From positions 1-17,033 of the forward strand of contig CAYHHA010000028.1 of NCBI GenBank assembly GCA_964356315.1: 17,033 bases of DNA, given 5' to 3'. Below, one piece after another: positions 15,455 to 17,033 of the stretch. The translations under genes and the position numbers were made by a program. The stretch comes from CAYGFH01 sp964356315. Lineage in GTDB: Bacteria > Patescibacteriota > Microgenomatia > UBA10105 > UBA927. Positions within the stretch are counted from its first letter, which is position 1; every line of letters begins with the position of its first letter. The notes under the pieces are model-generated. The model had not been told where the DNA came from. It ran no database searches and was given only the letters and a program-made list of their open reading frames with translations.

Positions 15455-15947
15455 ATTTGTTGAAGAATTAGCTCCTGTGATTGAACGCATTGTGGGGGTT
15501 CTGCCTCGAGATGTGGTCTGGAATTTGTATTCGAGTGATCCGTACAATACACATAAAACCATACAGTTTCCGTATTGTCGTGTAGACGCTGAAGTAATCT
15601 TGGCAAGAGACATAAGTAAGCTACTAGATAGTGAAAGCGAGAAGTTGTCGCAAGCAGGCCGAAAATTATACGATATGGCTTGTGTAAGTGCGTTTAAGGC
15701 GCTCGTTTGGGTCGAAATAGGATTTGAAGGCATTGAAAATCTTGCAAAAAGCCCTGCTTCTAGAAATTGGACTTCTGGTGTAGGTCACTTCGCTTCTGAT
15801 CAAGAAAGAGAAAGAGAAATTATGAAAACAGATAAACCAATGTATAAAGACTATTTATCTGGCTTTATGACGCTACGTTCAAAGTTTGGAATAACGGATG
15901 ACTATTTTAATCAGTATGGAGTTGAGTACTTGCTAGATTCGGTATAA
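15432..15947 (+). CDS. Hypothetical protein (171 aa), no recognised family
   Basis: I do not recognise this protein. It is soluble and mostly helical in character. An acidic N-terminal helix (EDVEFVEELAPVIERIVGVLP) is followed by 'WNLYSSDPYNTHKTIQFPY', a second helical pair (about 55-100) containing a Cys and Trp in the core, a charged stretch (DQEREREIMKTDK) and a C-terminal helix with SKFGITDDYFNQYGVEYLL. No signal peptide, membrane segment, metal or nucleotide motif is seen. ATG 15432 has only a weak GAG before it, while the well-placed promoter points at ATG 15413 in another frame, so the real N-terminus may be MNELSSYAPE- joined by a frameshift. The next gene has its own -10 element 40 bases after this stop. 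Confidence 0.68.
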   Translation: MLLREDVEFVEELAPVIERIVGVLPRDVVWNLYSSDPYNTHKTIQFPYCRVDAEVILARDISKLLDSESEKLSQAGRKLYDMACVSAFKALVWVEIGFEGIENLAKSPASRNWTSGVGHFASDQEREREIMKTDKPMYKDYLSGFMTLRSKFGITDDYFNQYGVEYLLDSV

Positions 15948-15980
15948 TTTGCACTGCATTTTCAAAAAACGTATCAATAG

Positions 15981-15989
15981 TGGTAGAAT
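15981..15989 (+). promoter_or_regulatory. Extended -10 promoter (TGgTAGAAT) of the 197-residue unknown gene
   Basis: TG at 15981-15982, one base, then TAGAAT at 15984-15989. Seven bases separate it from ATG 15997, so transcription should begin at the A of the start codon. No Shine-Dalgarno precedes that ATG, which fits a leaderless mRNA. Confidence 0.6.
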
Positions 15990-15996
15990 CCTCTCT

Positions 15997-16590
15997 ATGG
16001 GAAGAATACGTGAGATAGTTGGACGGTTTCCAGAGGCTACACCTGGTATGACCGATAATTCAGTAGCTCATCGCGCTGATGCTGAATCTCTTTGGCCTCG
16101 ATTCACAAAGGTTTTTGACCTAATCTCTGATTCTATTGTCGATAATCCGCCACCGCAGGGAGTGCAAATAGAGTTTGAAACCTTTAACTGGAGCGGTGTA
16201 GATGAGGGTATTCATGATCATAGAGGGCGAATTAGCGGTCGAGCTCGCGGTATGGAGATAGACATTAGGATGAAGGGTACGACCATAGATGACCAACCCC
16301 GATTTGATAAAAATTGGCAATTAGGGCATTTCAAAGAGAAATACGTTGCTTTTGATGGAGTGTTTGTGTCTACAGATCGAAGAAATGGTGCCGTCAAGTT
16401 GTACTACGAGAATGGCGTTTGGCAATATAAAGCGTTCTGGCTTGAAACACAAAATGGCATTCTACGGTTGGAACAGGTGGTTGGGCCTGATGGAAGAATT
16501 TTTGATGCCGATAGTCTTGAGTCACATAGAGGTGAGGTAGTTATACCAGGAACGCAGGTATTGGTATCGAGACTATTAGATATACATTGA
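15997..16590 (+). CDS. Hypothetical protein (197 aa), no recognised family
   Basis: I do not recognise this protein. The N-terminal third holds a short helix (MGRIREIVGRF) and a longer one around DAESLWPRFTKVFDLISDSIVD. The rest reads as alternating beta strands: VQIEFETFNWSGVDEG, HDHRGRISGRARGMEIDIRMKG, KEKYVAFDGVFVS, AVKLYYENGVWQYKAFWL, ILRLEQVVGPDG and a final VVIPGTQVLVSRLL. This suggests a beta-rich fold of uncertain kind, with a His-Asp-His triplet at the turn DHRG. There is no signal peptide or membrane helix. The frame opens at TTG 15949, but ATG 15997, seven bases after an extended -10 element, is the better start. It lies downstream of the 171-residue gene in the same direction, possibly also by read-through. 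Confidence 0.7.
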   Translation: MGRIREIVGRFPEATPGMTDNSVAHRADAESLWPRFTKVFDLISDSIVDNPPPQGVQIEFETFNWSGVDEGIHDHRGRISGRARGMEIDIRMKGTTIDDQPRFDKNWQLGHFKEKYVAFDGVFVSTDRRNGAVKLYYENGVWQYKAFWLETQNGILRLEQVVGPDGRIFDADSLESHRGEVVIPGTQVLVSRLLDIH

Positions 16591-16674
16591 TGTTGACGCG
16601 TGATGTATAGATGCATTATTTCTCAGTATTTCACTGCTATGTACTGATCGATCCTTCGTATATAGCCGTATTTT

Positions 16675-16703
16675 TTGTGATTATCTTCATGAAATACTAT
16701 AAT
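16675..16703 (+). promoter_or_regulatory. Promoter of the MaoC-like gene (TTGTGA-17-TATAAT)
   Basis: TTGTGA at 16675-16680, a 17-base spacer and a perfect TATAAT at 16698-16703, then eight bases to ATG 16712. The mRNA would start within one to three bases of the start codon, again without a Shine-Dalgarno. Confidence 0.7.
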
Positions 16704-16711
16704 CACCCTGT

Positions 16712-17033
16712 ATGATTGAAAAAGGTGAGTTTATTGAGCGTAGGCTACAAGCATATCGTCAAAAATTATCCGAGAGAATAGAGTCTTTCCCGAGGGGAAG
16801 GTTTTATGATGATGTGGTTGTTGGATCGGTGATTGAGCACGCTGCAGTAGCTCATATAACAGAGGAAGATAATGAATTGTTTTGTATGCTTACAGAAAAT
16901 CAGCAACCTATTCATACGGATCATGACATGGCTATTCGCATGGGGTTTGATGAAGTGGTCGTAAATGGTTTATATGGATTATCAATGATAGTGGGGCTGT
17001 CAGTGGACGAAGAAACAACTGACGGTACATTGA
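16712..17033 (+). CDS. MaoC-like hotdog-fold hydratase, N-terminal part (3' end outside window)
   Basis: The first 107 codons are present. GRFYDDVVVGSVIEH (29-43) opens the domain in the usual 'R-x-F-x-D-x-x-VG' manner, HITEEDNELFCMLT (48-61) forms the central hotdog helix entry, and QPIHTDHDMA (65-74) holds the conserved catalytic-type His68, followed by VVNGLYGLSMIVGLSVDEET as core helix and strand. MaoC-like enzymes hydrate or dehydrate acyl-CoA thioesters in the cytoplasm. The Asp that precedes the His in R-specific enoyl-CoA hydratases is Asn63 here, as I recall for the mesaconyl-CoA hydratase-like subgroup, so a dicarboxylic or branched acyl-CoA substrate is possible. A 28-residue charged helix precedes the domain. 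The start at 16712 fits the promoter 8 bases upstream. Confidence 0.85.
   Translation, partial: MIEKGEFIERRLQAYRQKLSERIESFPRGRFYDDVVVGSVIEHAAVAHITEEDNELFCMLTENQQPIHTDHDMAIRMGFDEVVVNGLYGLSMIVGLSVDEETTDGTL

Overview
The window looks like bacterial chromosome from a member of the Candidate Phyla Radiation (Patescibacteria) or a similarly small-genomed lineage. This is an inference, not a proof. It rests on the mosaic of short single-domain proteins (for example a half-size EamA transporter), a DhnA-type aldolase next to a class I FBPase, an RND pump with no outer-membrane channel nearby, several genes that resemble no family I know, and many start codons placed almost directly on the transcription start. 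Stops such as the TGA at 14310-14312 and 16588-16590 fit the normal genetic code and argue against the UGA-glycine lineages. I see no rRNA, tRNA, CRISPR array, transposase or phage gene.

Layout. (1) 1-1141: the 3' end of a class I aldolase followed after one base by fructose-1,6-bisphosphatase, a gluconeogenic pair. The FBPase has an Arg where a metal-ligand Glu is expected. (2) 1186-2421: three small membrane proteins: a four-helix protein, a half-size EamA permease on the minus strand, and a zinc-ribbon protein with two hydrophobic stretches. (3) 2437-7696: a self-contained efflux operon made of a MarR repressor with a near-textbook promoter and a palindromic operator between its -35 and -10 boxes, a membrane-fusion protein, and a large RND permease. 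(4) 7777-13812: a surface-glycan region. A GT-C type membrane glycosyltransferase, a dolichol-phosphate-mannose-synthase-like GT2, a DegT/StrS sugar aminotransferase and a cupin lie on the minus strand (the last three as one operon), and a membrane-anchored SGNH esterase diverges on the plus strand. A cytidine deaminase is wedged between the two glycosyltransferases. (5) 13914-14312: a small cupin with a strong Shine-Dalgarno. (6) 14384-16590: three genes of unknown function. (7) 16712-end: the start of a MaoC-like hotdog hydratase.

How the genes may work together. MarR probably represses its own promoter and so the whole fusion-protein/RND operon, with derepression by a pump substrate. In the glycan region, DegT would make an amino sugar nucleotide, the GT2 would load a sugar on polyprenyl phosphate, the GT-C enzyme could use such a lipid-linked sugar outside the membrane, and the SGNH protein could trim or transfer acyl groups on the product. 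The GT-C gene is clearly more AT-rich than its neighbours and may have been acquired separately.

The most distinctive signals are the repeated -10 box to ATG spacing of 7-8 bases (leaderless mRNAs) at several unrelated genes, the same arrangement pointing to a 13-codon ORF out of frame with the 171-residue unknown gene (upstream peptide or frameshift), and the FBPase active-site substitution. I did not find a complete, clearly novel multi-gene system; the unknown genes at 14384-16590 are the best place to look for one.
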